A DNA stretch of 64,000 bases from JAATFS01 sp037145635 (GCA_037145635.1 JBBCXB010000001.1:124001-188000); one strand, 5' to 3'. Counted from the stretch's first letter, positions 52,199 to 61,056 are shown. Notes: a model not told the origin generated them from the letters alone. Program-made: numbers and translations.

Positions 52199-53257
52199 GT
52201 GGGGCTTATTCCCAAGAGTCAGTCGCCGCTCATCGGCGTCGACATCAGCTCGACCGCAGTCAAGCTTTTGCAGCTGTCCCGTCACGGCAACCGGTTCCGG
52301 GTCGAGCACTATGCCGTGGAGCCCCTGCCTCCGAACGCGGTGGTGGAGAAGAACATCGTCGAGGTCGAGGCGGTGGGCGAGGCCATCCGCCGCGCGGTCA
52401 ACCGTTCCGGTTCCAAGGCCCGCAACGCCGCTGCGGCAGTGGCCGGCTCGGCGGTGATCACCAAGCTGATCCCGATGCCGGCCGACCTGGACGAGGGCGA
52501 CATGGAGGCCCAGGTCGAGCTGGAGGCCACCAACTACATCCCGTACCCGATCGAGGAAGTGAACCTCGACTTCGAGGTGCTGGGCGCGATTCCCAACAAT
52601 CCCGAGATGGTGCAGGTGCTGCTGGCGGCCTCGCGCTCGGAGAACGTGGAGCTGCGGCAGTCGGCGCTGGAGCTGGGCGGGCTGGTCGCCAAGGTGATGG
52701 ACGTGGAGGCCTTCGCGGTCGAGAACGCATTCGCGCTGGTCGCCAGCGAGCTGCCGGTCGCCGGCGACGGGGTGGTGGCGCTGGTGGACATCGGCGCCAC
52801 CATGACCACGCTCAACGTGCTGCGTTCGGGCCGCAGCCTGTACAGCCGCGAGCAGGTGTTCGGCGGCAAGCAGCTCACCGACGAGGTCATGCGGCGCTAC
52901 GGCCTGACCTACGAGGAAGCCGGCCTGGCCAAGCGCCAGGGGGGCCTGCCCGAGAGCTACGAGGTCGAGGTGCTCGAGCCGTTCAAGGAGGCCACGGTGC
53001 AGCAGATCAGCCGCCTGCTGCAGTTCTTCTATGCCGGCAGCGAGTTCAATCGCGTCGACTGCATCGTGCTCGCCGGCGGCTGCGCCGCGCTGGCCGGGCT
53101 GCCGGTGATGGTGGAGGAGCAGCTGGGCGTGGCGACCGTGGTCGCCAACCCGCTGGCGCAGATGACCCTGGGACCGAAGGTGCAGGCGCATGCGCTGGCG
53201 CAGGACGCACCGGCGCTGATGATCGCCACCGGTCTGGCGCTGAGGAGCTTCGACTGA
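52199..53257 (+). CDS. pilM: Type IV pilus inner-membrane platform protein PilM
   Basis: 352 aa actin-like ATPase-fold protein of the cytoplasmic face; binds the PilN tail. SPLIGVDISSTAVKLLQL, VVALVDIGATMTTLNVLR and IVLAGGCAALAGLPVMVEE are the nucleotide-binding phosphate loops. Start is GTG at 52199, with AGGGGAG just before. It overlaps pilN by one base (TGATG). Confidence 0.96.
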   Translation: MGLIPKSQSPLIGVDISSTAVKLLQLSRHGNRFRVEHYAVEPLPPNAVVEKNIVEVEAVGEAIRRAVNRSGSKARNAAAAVAGSAVITKLIPMPADLDEGDMEAQVELEATNYIPYPIEEVNLDFEVLGAIPNNPEMVQVLLAASRSENVELRQSALELGGLVAKVMDVEAFAVENAFALVASELPVAGDGVVALVDIGATMTTLNVLRSGRSLYSREQVFGGKQLTDEVMRRYGLTYEEAGLAKRQGGLPESYEVEVLEPFKEATVQQISRLLQFFYAGSEFNRVDCIVLAGGCAALAGLPVMVEEQLGVATVVANPLAQMTLGPKVQAHALAQDAPALMIATGLALRSFD

Positions 53258-53937
53258 TGGCAAGGATCAACCTGCTGCCGTGGCGGGCCGAGCGCCGCAA
53301 GCAGCGCGAGCGCGAGTTCTACGCGATGCTGGGCTTCGCCGCACTGGCCGGGCTGCTGCTGTCGCTGCTGATCTGGTTCTACTACGACGCCCAGATCAGC
53401 GGGCAGAACGACCGCAACGCGTTCCTGACCGCCGAGATCGAGAAGGTCAAGGCGCAGAACAAGGAAATCGACGACCTCGACAAGAAGAAGGACCGCCTGC
53501 TCGCGCGCAAGCGCGTGATCGAGGAGCTGCAGGCCAACCGCTCGCAGATGGTGCACCTGTTCGATTCGCTGGTGCGCACCATCCCCGACGGCGTGGTGCT
53601 GACCGCGGTCAAGCAGGAGGGCGACATCCTGACCCTGGAAGGGCGTTCGCAGTCCAACGCGCGGGTCAGTACCTACATGCGCAACCTGGAGGGCTCGGGC
53701 TGGATGACCAATCCCGACCTGTCGATCATCGAGGCCAAGGAACCGGACAAGGACAAGGCGGTCGCCGCGACGGTGGCCGACAGCAAGGCGCTGCCGTACG
53801 TGTTCACGCTCAAGGTCAAGCTGGCCGACCCGAGCCAGCGCAACGCCGCCGAGGCCGGTGCTGCCGGCGCCGACATCCCGGCCGCGGCTCCGGGCACCCC
53901 GGCGGCAACGCCCAGGCAGGAGGGAGCGGGCTCATGA
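53257..53937 (+). CDS. pilN: Type IV pilus assembly protein PilN
   Basis: 226 aa bitopic inner-membrane protein. Conserved N-terminal MARINLLPWRAERRKQRE (INLLP binds PilM), one membrane helix (FAALAGLLLSLLIWFYY), coiled coil (LTAEIEKVKAQNKEIDDLDK) and a periplasmic ferredoxin-like fold (GVVLTAVKQEGDILTLEGRS). The C-terminal Ala-rich tail is lineage-typical. Pairs with PilO. The stop overlaps the pilO start. Confidence 0.97.
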   Translation: MARINLLPWRAERRKQREREFYAMLGFAALAGLLLSLLIWFYYDAQISGQNDRNAFLTAEIEKVKAQNKEIDDLDKKKDRLLARKRVIEELQANRSQMVHLFDSLVRTIPDGVVLTAVKQEGDILTLEGRSQSNARVSTYMRNLEGSGWMTNPDLSIIEAKEPDKDKAVAATVADSKALPYVFTLKVKLADPSQRNAAEAGAAGADIPAAAPGTPAATPRQEGAGS

Positions 53938-54605
53938 GCCAGAAGCCGATCAAGCTCAGCGATCTGGATTTCAACAACATCGGCGGCTGGCCGCAGCGCG
54001 CCAAGATCGTGTTCTGCGTGCTGGTGGGGCTGTTCATCCTGGTGATGGCCTGGTTCCTGCTGATCAGCGGCAAGCGCGACGAGCTGGCCGGCCTGGAGCA
54101 GCAGGAGACCCAGCTGCGCGCCGACTTCGAGAAGGAGCAGGGGCGCGCGGTCAACCTGCAGCCGCTCAAGCAGCAGCTCGCGCAGATGGAGCAGGTCCTG
54201 CAGCAGATGCTGCGGCAGCTGCCCAGCAAGACCGAAATGCCCGACCTGATCATCGACATCTCGCAGACCGCGCTGTCCAGCGGCCTGGCCAACGAGCTGT
54301 TCCAGCCGGGGGCCGAGTCGCCGAAGGAGTTCTACGCCGAGAAGCCGATCGCCCTGCGCATGGTGGGCAGCTACCACCAGTTCGGCGCCTTCGTCAGCGG
54401 CGTGGCCTCGCTGCCGCGCGTGGTGATCCTCACCATGCACGACATCAACCTCAAGCCGAAGGACCCCAAGGCCGGGATCACCCAGCGCGGGGCGCTCGAG
54501 CTGTCGGGCACGGTCAAGACCTACCGCTACCTGGACGACGAGGAAATGGCCGAGCAGGAGAAGGCTGCCGCCGAGGCGGAGAAGAACAGGAAGGGCGGCG
54601 CATGA
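53934..54605 (+). CDS. pilO: Type IV pilus assembly protein PilO
   Basis: 223 aa bitopic protein. Short tail, membrane helix (IVFCVLVGLFILVMAWFLL), coiled coil (LAGLEQQETQLRADFEKEQG, QPLKQQLAQMEQVLQQMLRQ), and a periplasmic core (ALRMVGSYHQFGAFVSGVAS). Forms a complex with PilN and PilP. Its C-terminus is a charged EKAAAEAEKNRKGG tail; 4-bp overlap with pilP. Confidence 0.97.
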   Translation: MSQKPIKLSDLDFNNIGGWPQRAKIVFCVLVGLFILVMAWFLLISGKRDELAGLEQQETQLRADFEKEQGRAVNLQPLKQQLAQMEQVLQQMLRQLPSKTEMPDLIIDISQTALSSGLANELFQPGAESPKEFYAEKPIALRMVGSYHQFGAFVSGVASLPRVVILTMHDINLKPKDPKAGITQRGALELSGTVKTYRYLDDEEMAEQEKAAAEAEKNRKGGA

Positions 54606-55135
54606 GCACGACGGCTTGCAAGCGTGTCACCGGCCTGCTCCTGCTCGTGCTGCTGGCCGGCTGCTCGCGCGGCGTCACCAGCAACCCCGGCGACGCCCCG
54701 AACCTGCAGAGCTGGGTGGCCGAAGTACGCGCGCGCCCGGCGCCGCCGCTGGAGCCGCTGCCGGTGATGCAGCAGTTCGAGACGTTCGAGTACTCGGCCC
54801 AGGGCATGCGCGACCCGTTCACCGACGCCTGGGCCAACCCGGACGGCGGCAACGGCACCCGCCCGGATCCGAACCGGCGCAAGGAGCCGCTCGAGGCGTT
54901 CCCGCTGGACAGCCTCGACATGGTGGGCACCATCGGCGGCGGCTCCGGACTGGTCGCGCTGGTGATGGCGCCGGACAAGGTGACCTACCGCGTGCGCCCG
55001 GGCATCTACATGGGGCAGAGCGATGGGCGGGTCACCGGTGTCTTCGAGGACCGCATCGAACTGATTGAACTGGTGCCGGACGGCGCGGGCGGATGGCTGG
55101 AACGGCCGGCCGCTCTCGCGCTCGACGATCAATGA
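54602..55135 (+). CDS. pilP: Type IV pilus lipoprotein PilP
   Basis: 177 aa. Lipobox LLVLLAGC at residues 15-22; linker (NLQSWVAEVRARPAPPLEPL); HR-type domain with FEYSAQGMRDPF and LDSLDMVGTIGGG, YRVRPGIYMGQSDGRV. Connects PilNO to the PilQ secretin across the periplasm. pilQ starts 18 bp later. Confidence 0.97.
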   Translation: MSTTACKRVTGLLLLVLLAGCSRGVTSNPGDAPNLQSWVAEVRARPAPPLEPLPVMQQFETFEYSAQGMRDPFTDAWANPDGGNGTRPDPNRRKEPLEAFPLDSLDMVGTIGGGSGLVALVMAPDKVTYRVRPGIYMGQSDGRVTGVFEDRIELIELVPDGAGGWLERPAALALDDQ

Positions 55136-55153
55136 TTGATAGGGGATAGCACG

Positions 55154-57046
55154 ATGACCTTTTCCAATGCCCTGAGCCTGTGCCCCGCCCGGCGTATCGC
55201 ACGGGTCCGGGCGTGCGCGCTGGGGTTCGCGCTCGCGCTGGCCGCCGGTCCCGCCCTCGCGGCTCCTGCCGCCGGCGGCGCCACCGCGCCCGACCCGTCC
55301 AAGACGGTGCCGGCGACGCGGTCGGTGTCGAAGATCGACTTCAAGCGCAGCGACGACGGCACCGGCCGGCTGATCCTGCGGTTCGACGGCGAGGGCGCCA
55401 GCCCGGACCTTCGCACCCAGGGCAACAGCGTGGTGGTGGACGTGGGCAACGCCCGGCTGCCGGCCGAGCTGCAGCGGCCGCTCAACGTGGCCGACTTCGC
55501 CACGCCGGTGCAGCGCATCGACGCGATGCCGTCCGGCGGCGGCGCGCAGCTGGTGCTGACCACCACCGGAGCGTTCGATTCGCTGGCCTACCAGACCGGC
55601 AACGAGTACGTGGTCGAGATCTCCCCGCGCAAGGGCCAGCCGGCGGTCGGCGGGGTCAGCGCCGCGGCGGTGACGCAGGCCGCCGCGCAGATCGCCGCGC
55701 GCGGCTACAGCGGCCGTCCGGTGACGTTCAACTTCCAGGACGTGCCGGTGCGCACCGTGCTGCAGCTGATCGCCGAGGAGTCCAACCTCAACATCGTCGC
55801 CTCGGACACCGTGCAGGGCAACGTGACCCTGCGGCTGGTGAACGTGCCCTGGGACCAGGCGCTGGACATCGTGCTGCGCGCCCGCGGCCTGGACAAGCGC
55901 CGCGACGGCGGCGTGGTCTGGGTGGCGCCGCAGCCGGAGCTGGCCAAGTTCGAGCAGGACAAGGAAGACGCGCGCATCGCGATCGAGAACCGCGAGGACC
56001 TGACCACCGACTACATCCAGATCAACTACCACAGCGCCACCGCGATCTTCAAGGCGCTCACCGAGGCCAAGGGCATCGGCGGCAGTGGCGGTGGTGGTGG
56101 CAGCGGAAACAGTGGCGGAAGCAGCGGCGAGAACGACAACGGCTTCCTGTCGCCGCGCGGGCGCGTGGTGGCCGACGAGCGCACCAACACGCTGATGATC
56201 AGCGACATCCCGAAGAAGGTCGCGCAGATGCGCGAGCTGATCTCGCACATCGACCGCCCGGTGGACCAGGTCCTGATCGAGGGCCGCATCGTCATCGCCA
56301 CCGACACATTCGCGCGCGACCTGGGTGCCAAGTTCGGCATCGGTGGCACGCATACCTATGGGGACAACGTCGCGACCATCGGCAGTACCGCCACCGGCGG
56401 CGGTACCGCGGCCACGCGTGGCTTGAACGTCAGCCTGCCCGCCAGCGGCTTTGTCACCGGCACGTCGATTCCCAGCCTGGCTTATACGCTCCTGGGCTCG
56501 AACTTCAATCTGGATCTCGAGCTGTCGGCGCTGCAGGAGGAGGGGCGTGGCGAGGTGATTTCGAATCCCCGCATCGTGACCGCCAACCAGCGCGAAGGCG
56601 TGATCAAGCAGGGCAAGGAGATCGGCTACGTCACCATCACCGGCGGCACGTCGGGTACGGCGGCCACGCCGAACGTGCAGTTCAAGGAAGTGCTGCTGGA
56701 GCTGCGGGTCACGCCGACCATCACCAACGACAACCGTGTGTTCCTCAACATGAACGTCAAGAAGGACGAGGTGGACGAGTTGATCGTGCTGGAGGGCTAC
56801 GGCACCGTGCCGTCCATCAACCGGCGCGAGATCAACACCGCGGTACTGGTGGACGACGGGCAGACGGTGGTCATCGGCGGTGTCTACGAGTTCACCGACC
56901 GCAGCAGCCTCAGCAAGGTGCCGTTCCTGGGCGACATCCCGTTCCTGGGCAACCTGTTCAAGAAGCGTGGCAGGAGCAAGGACAAGGCGGAACTGCTGGT
57001 CTTCGTGACGCCGAAGGTGCTGCGGGTGGCTGCGGCTGCGCGCTGA
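55154..57046 (+). CDS. pilQ: Type IV pilus secretin PilQ
   Basis: 630 aa outer-membrane secretin. Signal peptide (LGFALALAAGPALAAPA), an AMIN domain (GTGRLILRFDGEGASPDLRT), N0/N1 domains (VTFNFQDVPVRTVLQLIAEE), a Gly/Ser-rich linker (IGGSGGGGGSGNSGGSSGEN, residues about 310-330), and the secretin core ending NTAVLVDDGQTVVIGGVYEF and KVPFLGDIPFLGNLFKKRG. Start at MTFSNALSLCPARR. The operon ends here: a weaker hairpin follows. Confidence 0.97.
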   Translation: MTFSNALSLCPARRIARVRACALGFALALAAGPALAAPAAGGATAPDPSKTVPATRSVSKIDFKRSDDGTGRLILRFDGEGASPDLRTQGNSVVVDVGNARLPAELQRPLNVADFATPVQRIDAMPSGGGAQLVLTTTGAFDSLAYQTGNEYVVEISPRKGQPAVGGVSAAAVTQAAAQIAARGYSGRPVTFNFQDVPVRTVLQLIAEESNLNIVASDTVQGNVTLRLVNVPWDQALDIVLRARGLDKRRDGGVVWVAPQPELAKFEQDKEDARIAIENREDLTTDYIQINYHSATAIFKALTEAKGIGGSGGGGGSGNSGGSSGENDNGFLSPRGRVVADERTNTLMISDIPKKVAQMRELISHIDRPVDQVLIEGRIVIATDTFARDLGAKFGIGGTHTYGDNVATIGSTATGGGTAATRGLNVSLPASGFVTGTSIPSLAYTLLGSNFNLDLELSALQEEGRGEVISNPRIVTANQREGVIKQGKEIGYVTITGGTSGTAATPNVQFKEVLLELRVTPTITNDNRVFLNMNVKKDEVDELIVLEGYGTVPSINRREINTAVLVDDGQTVVIGGVYEFTDRSSLSKVPFLGDIPFLGNLFKKRGRSKDKAELLVFVTPKVLRVAAAAR

Positions 57047-57082
57047 GTTCAGGCGCCGCGGCGCCTGCCTTCGTATCGAACC

Positions 57083-57106
57083 AAGAGGCCGCGCGAGCGG
57101 CCTCTT
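57083..57106 (+). terminator. Terminator-like hairpin after pilQ
   Basis: Perfect 10-bp stem AAGAGGCCGC/GCGGCCTCTT around GCGA, but no T tract follows. Confidence 0.55.
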
Positions 57107-57508
57107 CGCGTTGGGCGATCTAATACTTGGGGTGAGTTCATTTCCAGCGGGCGTGGTGCGTGTTGCCCCGCTCTTAATACCCTCAGGACGAGAGCCGTGG
57201 AGGGTACCTGGGAGGCGAGCGCCACGAGCCTGACGCTGACGGTCGTGCGCGGCAAACAGACGTTTCACGTCATGTGGGTCTGGTCCTGTAAGGGCAGGAA
57301 ATAAAAAGTGGCATGCATGCCCTTCGAAGTTCCGGACTAGCTTGCCTTTGATTTCGAGCGTTTCGAATAAATGCCGCATTTCTTGTCGGCGACGCGCAAG
57401 GGGCGGCAGTGCCCGCATGATCGATCTTTCGGTAGAGCCTTATTCGGAATTAATTATTTCGATTACGTTTTTTCATGGACAATCGGCGCCGGGTGTGTAC
57501 CCTTAATA

Positions 57509-57548
57509 AAGACGACCTTCGGCTGGTGCCGATGCAAGGGGTCGTCTT
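57509..57548 (+). promoter_or_regulatory. Leader hairpin before the secreted-protein gene
   Basis: AAGACGACC (57509-57517) and GGTCGTCTT (57540-57548) form a perfect 9-bp stem; the 22-nt loop holds a smaller GGC/GCC pairing. It lies 50 bp before the start codon and is not a recognised riboswitch. Confidence 0.45.
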
Positions 57549-57599
57549 GAAGGGAAAGATGCAATCGGATGGTCTAGTCAGTTTCTCGGAGGAGTGGAT

Positions 57600-58241
57600 A
57601 TGAGAAATGTATGGAAAACATGTTTTTCGGGGTTGTTGATGGCCGGTCTTGGCCTTTGCAACTCAGCTGCTGCGGCAACTCAAACCATTACGGCGAGCGC
57701 GCACAACGGCCAATCCAATCGGGGGATGGGTTTGGCTACGACGCTGTCCGTGGTTACCTGTACCAGAGCCGTCGGCGGCGGGGCCGCGGGCACACGCTGC
57801 TCCATCGAGGCACCAGGATGGAACGGAGTCTTGTCAGTGGGGGAGTCAATTGGCACGACCGGCCCAGGGAATGTCATTCTCAACTGCAATGGCTCCTACT
57901 CCGCTAATGGAGGGAGCTTGGGATGCACGGCAACGATCGACGATTCCACCTGTTCACCGGAACAAACAATTTTTGGATCTGCCAGCAATGGCAATTCCTC
58001 GCGCGGTTTGGCGCCGATTAAATCGGCGGCAATCGTCGAGTGCACCCAAGCTTCGGGTAGCGTGGCTGGAACCATAACAACCTGTGGAATTCAGTCGCCG
58101 GGATACAACGGCCGGTTGGCGGCGGGCGAATCGATTGCAACCAGCGGCGCCGGAACGGTCGCTCTCTCCTGTGGTGGCCAGTATTCCGCAAACGGTGGCG
58201 GTTTATCTTGTTCTGCTCAGGTCAGTCAGGTCTGCCCTTGA
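57600..58241 (+). CDS. Secreted protein with duplicated cysteine-rich domain, unknown function
   Basis: 213 aa. Signal peptide (FSGLLMAGLGLCNSAAAA), then two tandem domains of about 88 residues. They align as QTITASAHNGQSNRGMG/QTIFGSASNGNSSRGLA, IEAPGWNGVLSVGESI/IQSPGYNGRLAAGESI and CNGSYSANGGSLGC/CGGQYSANGGGLSC. Four Cys per domain recur in register, suggesting disulfides. A linker STCSPEQTI starts repeat 2; the protein ends VSQVCP, as if a third unit had been cut at the same place. GGAGGAG before the ATG at 57600 supports the start. Base composition is lower in GC than its neighbours, suggesting transfer. I do not recognise a family. Confidence 0.8.
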   Translation: MRNVWKTCFSGLLMAGLGLCNSAAAATQTITASAHNGQSNRGMGLATTLSVVTCTRAVGGGAAGTRCSIEAPGWNGVLSVGESIGTTGPGNVILNCNGSYSANGGSLGCTATIDDSTCSPEQTIFGSASNGNSSRGLAPIKSAAIVECTQASGSVAGTITTCGIQSPGYNGRLAAGESIATSGAGTVALSCGGQYSANGGGLSCSAQVSQVCP

Positions 58242-58258
58242 AGAGCTTGCCAGTAAGT

Positions 58259-58292
58259 AGGGAGGGAGCTTCCGGGCTCCCTTCCGCCTTTT
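58259..58292 (+). terminator. Terminator after the secreted-protein gene
   Basis: GGGAGC/GCTCCC stem with extended imperfect pairing (GGAGGGAGC against GCTCCCTTCC), TTCCG loop, followed by CCTTTT. Confidence 0.65.
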
Positions 58293-58330
58293 GAAGTTGC
58301 ACTACGCAGAGTTTCGGCTGGTTAGCCTCA

Positions 58331-58480
58331 TTAAAGGTCCAACTCCCCATACCCTGAATTTTTGCAATGTGGGCAGTCAAGGTCGAAGTCGAAGTTGCTG
58401 TCGAACGCCATGCAAGCCAGGCCGGGCGATCTTCCACTGAAGAATAGGCGCGATGTTGATGTTTGTTCTCTAAGGGTCAT
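58331..58480 (-). CDS. Possible small protein with CPHC motif
   Basis: Low confidence. From ATG 58480 (MTLREQTSTSRLFFSG) or 58411 (MAFDSNFDFDLDCPHCKNSG) to the stop at 58331, 49 or 26 aa. The CxxC followed by KNSGYGEL could be half of a zinc knuckle, and the composition is like the AT-richer patch. It may be a remnant of a longer transferred gene. The remaining bases between 58242 and 58558 hold only the terminator. Confidence 0.3.
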   Translation of the reverse strand: MTLREQTSTSRLFFSGRSPGLACMAFDSNFDFDLDCPHCKNSGYGELDL

Positions 58481-58558
58481 GGCGCTTGAGCCGGGTCTGG
58501 CTGAACCTCCTGCCGCCCCAGATGAACCATCGCGGCGCGGATCGGTCAAACTGGGCCT

Positions 58559-59578
58559 ATGAACGCCCCGCCCCCGCTTCCCCAAGACGCCCCGCCTGCT
58601 CCCGAGGTGGATCGGTTGCACGGCCGGTTCACCGCGCTGCGCGATTCGCTCGCCGGCCGCATCGTCGGCCAGTCCGCATTGGTCGAGCGCCTGCTGATCG
58701 CCCTGCTCGCCGATGGCCACCTGCTGGTCGAGGGCGCCCCGGGCCTGGCCAAGACCACCGCGATCCGCGCCCTGGCCTCGCGCCTGGAGGCGGACTTCGC
58801 CCGCGTCCAGTTCACCCCGGACCTGCTGCCCGCCGACCTCACCGGCACCGAGATCTGGCGTCCCCAGGAGGGCCGCTTCGAGTTCGTGCCCGGGCCGATC
58901 TTCCACCCGATCCTGCTGGCCGACGAGATCAACCGCGCGCCGGCCAAGGTGCAGTCCGCGCTGCTGGAGGCCATGGGCGAGCGCCAGGTGACGGTGGGGC
59001 GGCACACCTACGCGCTGCCGCAGCTGTTTCTGGTGATGGCCACGCAGAACCCGATCGAGCAGGAAGGTACCTTCCCGTTGCCGGAAGCGCAGCTGGACCG
59101 GTTCCTGATGCACGTGCGCATCGGCTACCCGCAGGCCGACGCGGAAGCCGAGATCCTGCGGCTGGCCCGCGAGAGCGCGCGCAATCCGCAGGCCCACGGC
59201 GAGCCGGTGCCGGACCGGATTCCGCTCGAGGACGTGTTCGCCGCGCGCCAGGCGGTGCTGGCGCTGCACATGGCGCCGCAGCTGGAGCGCTACCTGATCG
59301 AACTGGTGCTGGCCTCGCGCGATGCGAGCCGCTACGACCCGACGCTGGCGCGCCGCATCGCCTGGGGCGCCAGCCCGCGCGGTTCGATCGCGCTGGAGCG
59401 CTGCGCCCGTGCGCGGGCCTGGTTGGCCGGGCGCGACTTCGTGACCCCGGACGACGTGCGCGCGATCGCGCCCGACGTGATGCGCCATCGGGTGCTGCCG
59501 AGCTACGAGGCCACCGCCGAGGGCTGGGACGGCGAGCGCCTGGTCGCTGCGCTGCTGGACAAGATCCCCCTGCCATGA
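58559..59578 (+). CDS. MoxR-family AAA+ ATPase
   Basis: 339 aa. Walker A EGAPGLAKTTAIRAL (about residue 60), Walker B LLADEINRAPAKVQSALLEA, sensor ATQNPIEQEGTFPLPEAQLD and the C-terminal lid. MoxR proteins work with von Willebrand proteins encoded alongside, as chaperone-like activators; in the Bat (Bacteroides aerotolerance) type operon they are tied to envelope stress. First gene of the operon; 73 bp before the DUF58 gene. Confidence 0.95.
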   Translation: MNAPPPLPQDAPPAPEVDRLHGRFTALRDSLAGRIVGQSALVERLLIALLADGHLLVEGAPGLAKTTAIRALASRLEADFARVQFTPDLLPADLTGTEIWRPQEGRFEFVPGPIFHPILLADEINRAPAKVQSALLEAMGERQVTVGRHTYALPQLFLVMATQNPIEQEGTFPLPEAQLDRFLMHVRIGYPQADAEAEILRLARESARNPQAHGEPVPDRIPLEDVFAARQAVLALHMAPQLERYLIELVLASRDASRYDPTLARRIAWGASPRGSIALERCARARAWLAGRDFVTPDDVRAIAPDVMRHRVLPSYEATAEGWDGERLVAALLDKIPLP

Positions 59579-59650
59579 GCCGCCTGCCATGAGCCGCCAG
59601 CGCTCGACGCGTGAATCCCGGCGGCGCGACCGGCAGTCGCCGTCCGCGCG

Positions 59651-60583
59651 ATGACGCCCGCTGCCGTGCCCTCCGCCTCGCAGGTCGCCGCCCTCGGTGG
59701 CGACGGCCTGCGCCCGTCGCTGCCGGAACTGATCGCGTTGCGCGGTGTCGCCCTGCAGCGCAAGCAGCCCGGGCGCGGGCGGCACGGCCTGATCGGGCCG
59801 GTGCCGGCAATGACGCGTGGCCGCGGCATGGAGTACGCCGAGTCGCGCGAACACGTGCCCGGTGACGACGCCCGGCACATCGACTGGCGCGTCACCGCGC
59901 GCAGCGGGCGCGCCCATACCAAGTTGTTCCAGGCCGAGCGCGAGCGCCTGAGCCTGATCGTGGCCGACACCGCGCCCACGCTCTACTTCGGGACACGCGT
60001 GCGCTACAAGTCGGTACAGGCCGCGCGCGCCGCGGCGGTGGCGGCGTGGCTGGCGCAGCGCCAGGGCGACCGCGTGGCGGCGCTGCGCGGCAGCCTCGGC
60101 GAAGCGCCGGTGCCGCCGGCCTCGGGCCAGCGCGGCGTGCTGCGCGTGCTCGACGCGCTGGTGCGCTGGTACGCGCGTCCACCTACCGACGATGCCGGCC
60201 TGCCGGTGGCACTTGACCACGCGGTGCGGCTGCTGCGCCCGGGTTCGCGCCTGACCGTGTTCGCCGACCCGCGCAGCGCCGCGGCGGTGCCGCTGTCGCG
60301 CTGGTCGGGGCTGGCGTTGCACCACGAGGTGGTGGTCGTGCTGCTGGTGGATCCGCTGGAGCTGGCACCGCCGGCGCAGGCGCTGCCGTTCGTGGCCGAG
60401 GGGCGGCGGGTCGAGGTCGACCTGGCGTCGGCGGCCGGGCGCGCGCGCTGGCGGGCCGAATTCGTGCAGCCGCTCGAACGGCTGGCAGCCGACCTGCCGG
60501 CGCGTCGCATCCGCACCCAGGTGCTGTCCACCGCCGATGCCAGCGACGCCTGGCTGGGTACCGCCGCGGCGGTGCGCGGATGA
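59651..60583 (+). CDS. DUF58 domain protein
   Basis: 310 aa. The DUF58 motif is DDARHIDWRVTARSGRAHTK (about residue 75). LPELIALRGVALQRKQPGRG precedes it and a vWA-like fold follows (LIVADTAPTLYFGTRVRYKS, LTVFADPRSAAAVPLSRW). Cytoplasmic or membrane-associated partner of MoxR; exact role unknown. Its stop overlaps the DUF4381 start (ATGA). Confidence 0.93.
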   Translation: MTPAAVPSASQVAALGGDGLRPSLPELIALRGVALQRKQPGRGRHGLIGPVPAMTRGRGMEYAESREHVPGDDARHIDWRVTARSGRAHTKLFQAERERLSLIVADTAPTLYFGTRVRYKSVQAARAAAVAAWLAQRQGDRVAALRGSLGEAPVPPASGQRGVLRVLDALVRWYARPPTDDAGLPVALDHAVRLLRPGSRLTVFADPRSAAAVPLSRWSGLALHHEVVVVLLVDPLELAPPAQALPFVAEGRRVEVDLASAAGRARWRAEFVQPLERLAADLPARRIRTQVLSTADASDAWLGTAAAVRG

Positions 60584-61056
60584 GCGCCGGCGTGTTCGCG
60601 GTCGCGCCGTCACAGCTGCCGTTGCGCGACGTGCACCTGCCGCCGGCCCCGGCCTGGTGGCCGCCGGCCCCGGGCTGGTGGATCGTCATCGCCGCCGTGG
60701 CGCTGCTGCTCGGTACGTTGCTGGGCTGGGCCTGGCGCCGGCGGGCGCGGCGGCGGCGCTGGCGGGCGCTGTTCGCGCAGGAGCTGGCGCAGGCCGGCGG
60801 CGAGGCCGAGGCCCTGGCGACGATGTCCGCGCTGCTGCGCCGGGCCGCGCGCCGGATCGATCCACGGGCCGACCGCCTGCAGGGCGAAGCCTGGCTGCGC
60901 CTGCTCGACGGGCGCCGCGGCCGCGCGTTCACCCAGGGGCCGGGCCGCGCGCTGCTGGAGGGCGGGTTCCGGCGCACGCCGGAGGTGGCCGATCCCGAGG
61001 CGCTGCGCCGGCTCGCCGCACGCCGCTTCGAGGAACTGATGGCGGGGCGGCGATGA
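60580..61056 (+). CDS. DUF4381 membrane protein
   Basis: 158 aa. One membrane helix (WWIVIAAVALLLGTLLGWAW) with a Pro/Trp-rich N-terminus (VHLPPAPAWWPPAPG) and a basic cytoplasmic region (RRRARRRRWRALFAQELAQA) that continues as EALATMSALLRRAARRIDPR. Typical third gene in Bat-type operons; ATGA overlaps on both sides indicate tight coupling. Confidence 0.92.
   Translation: MSAGVFAVAPSQLPLRDVHLPPAPAWWPPAPGWWIVIAAVALLLGTLLGWAWRRRARRRRWRALFAQELAQAGGEAEALATMSALLRRAARRIDPRADRLQGEAWLRLLDGRRGRAFTQGPGRALLEGGFRRTPEVADPEALRRLAARRFEELMAGRR

Larger units (their letters stand above)
57047..57599. other. Gap between pilQ and a secreted-protein gene; possible gene relic
   Basis: 553 bp, AT-richer than the flanks. 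After the pilQ hairpin, a short plus-strand frame ends at 57304 (about 57197-57304, VEGTWEASATSLTLTVVRGK and QTFHVMWVWSCKGRK before stop); it looks like the tail of a lost gene. From 57305 to 57500 I see nothing specific. At 57509-57548, AAGACGACC pairs with GGTCGTCTT in the leader of the next gene. Confidence 0.5.

Noticed and set aside
57500..57560. c-di-GMP (GEMM) riboswitch in the leader near pilQ
   Set aside because: There is a stem, but the conserved GEMM core and tetraloop-receptor sequences are not present.
54527..60613. Long minus-strand frames opposite pilO-pilQ and moxR-DUF58
   Set aside because: Antisense shadows; only the last 26-49 codons near 58331-58480 fall outside a real gene and are listed with low confidence.
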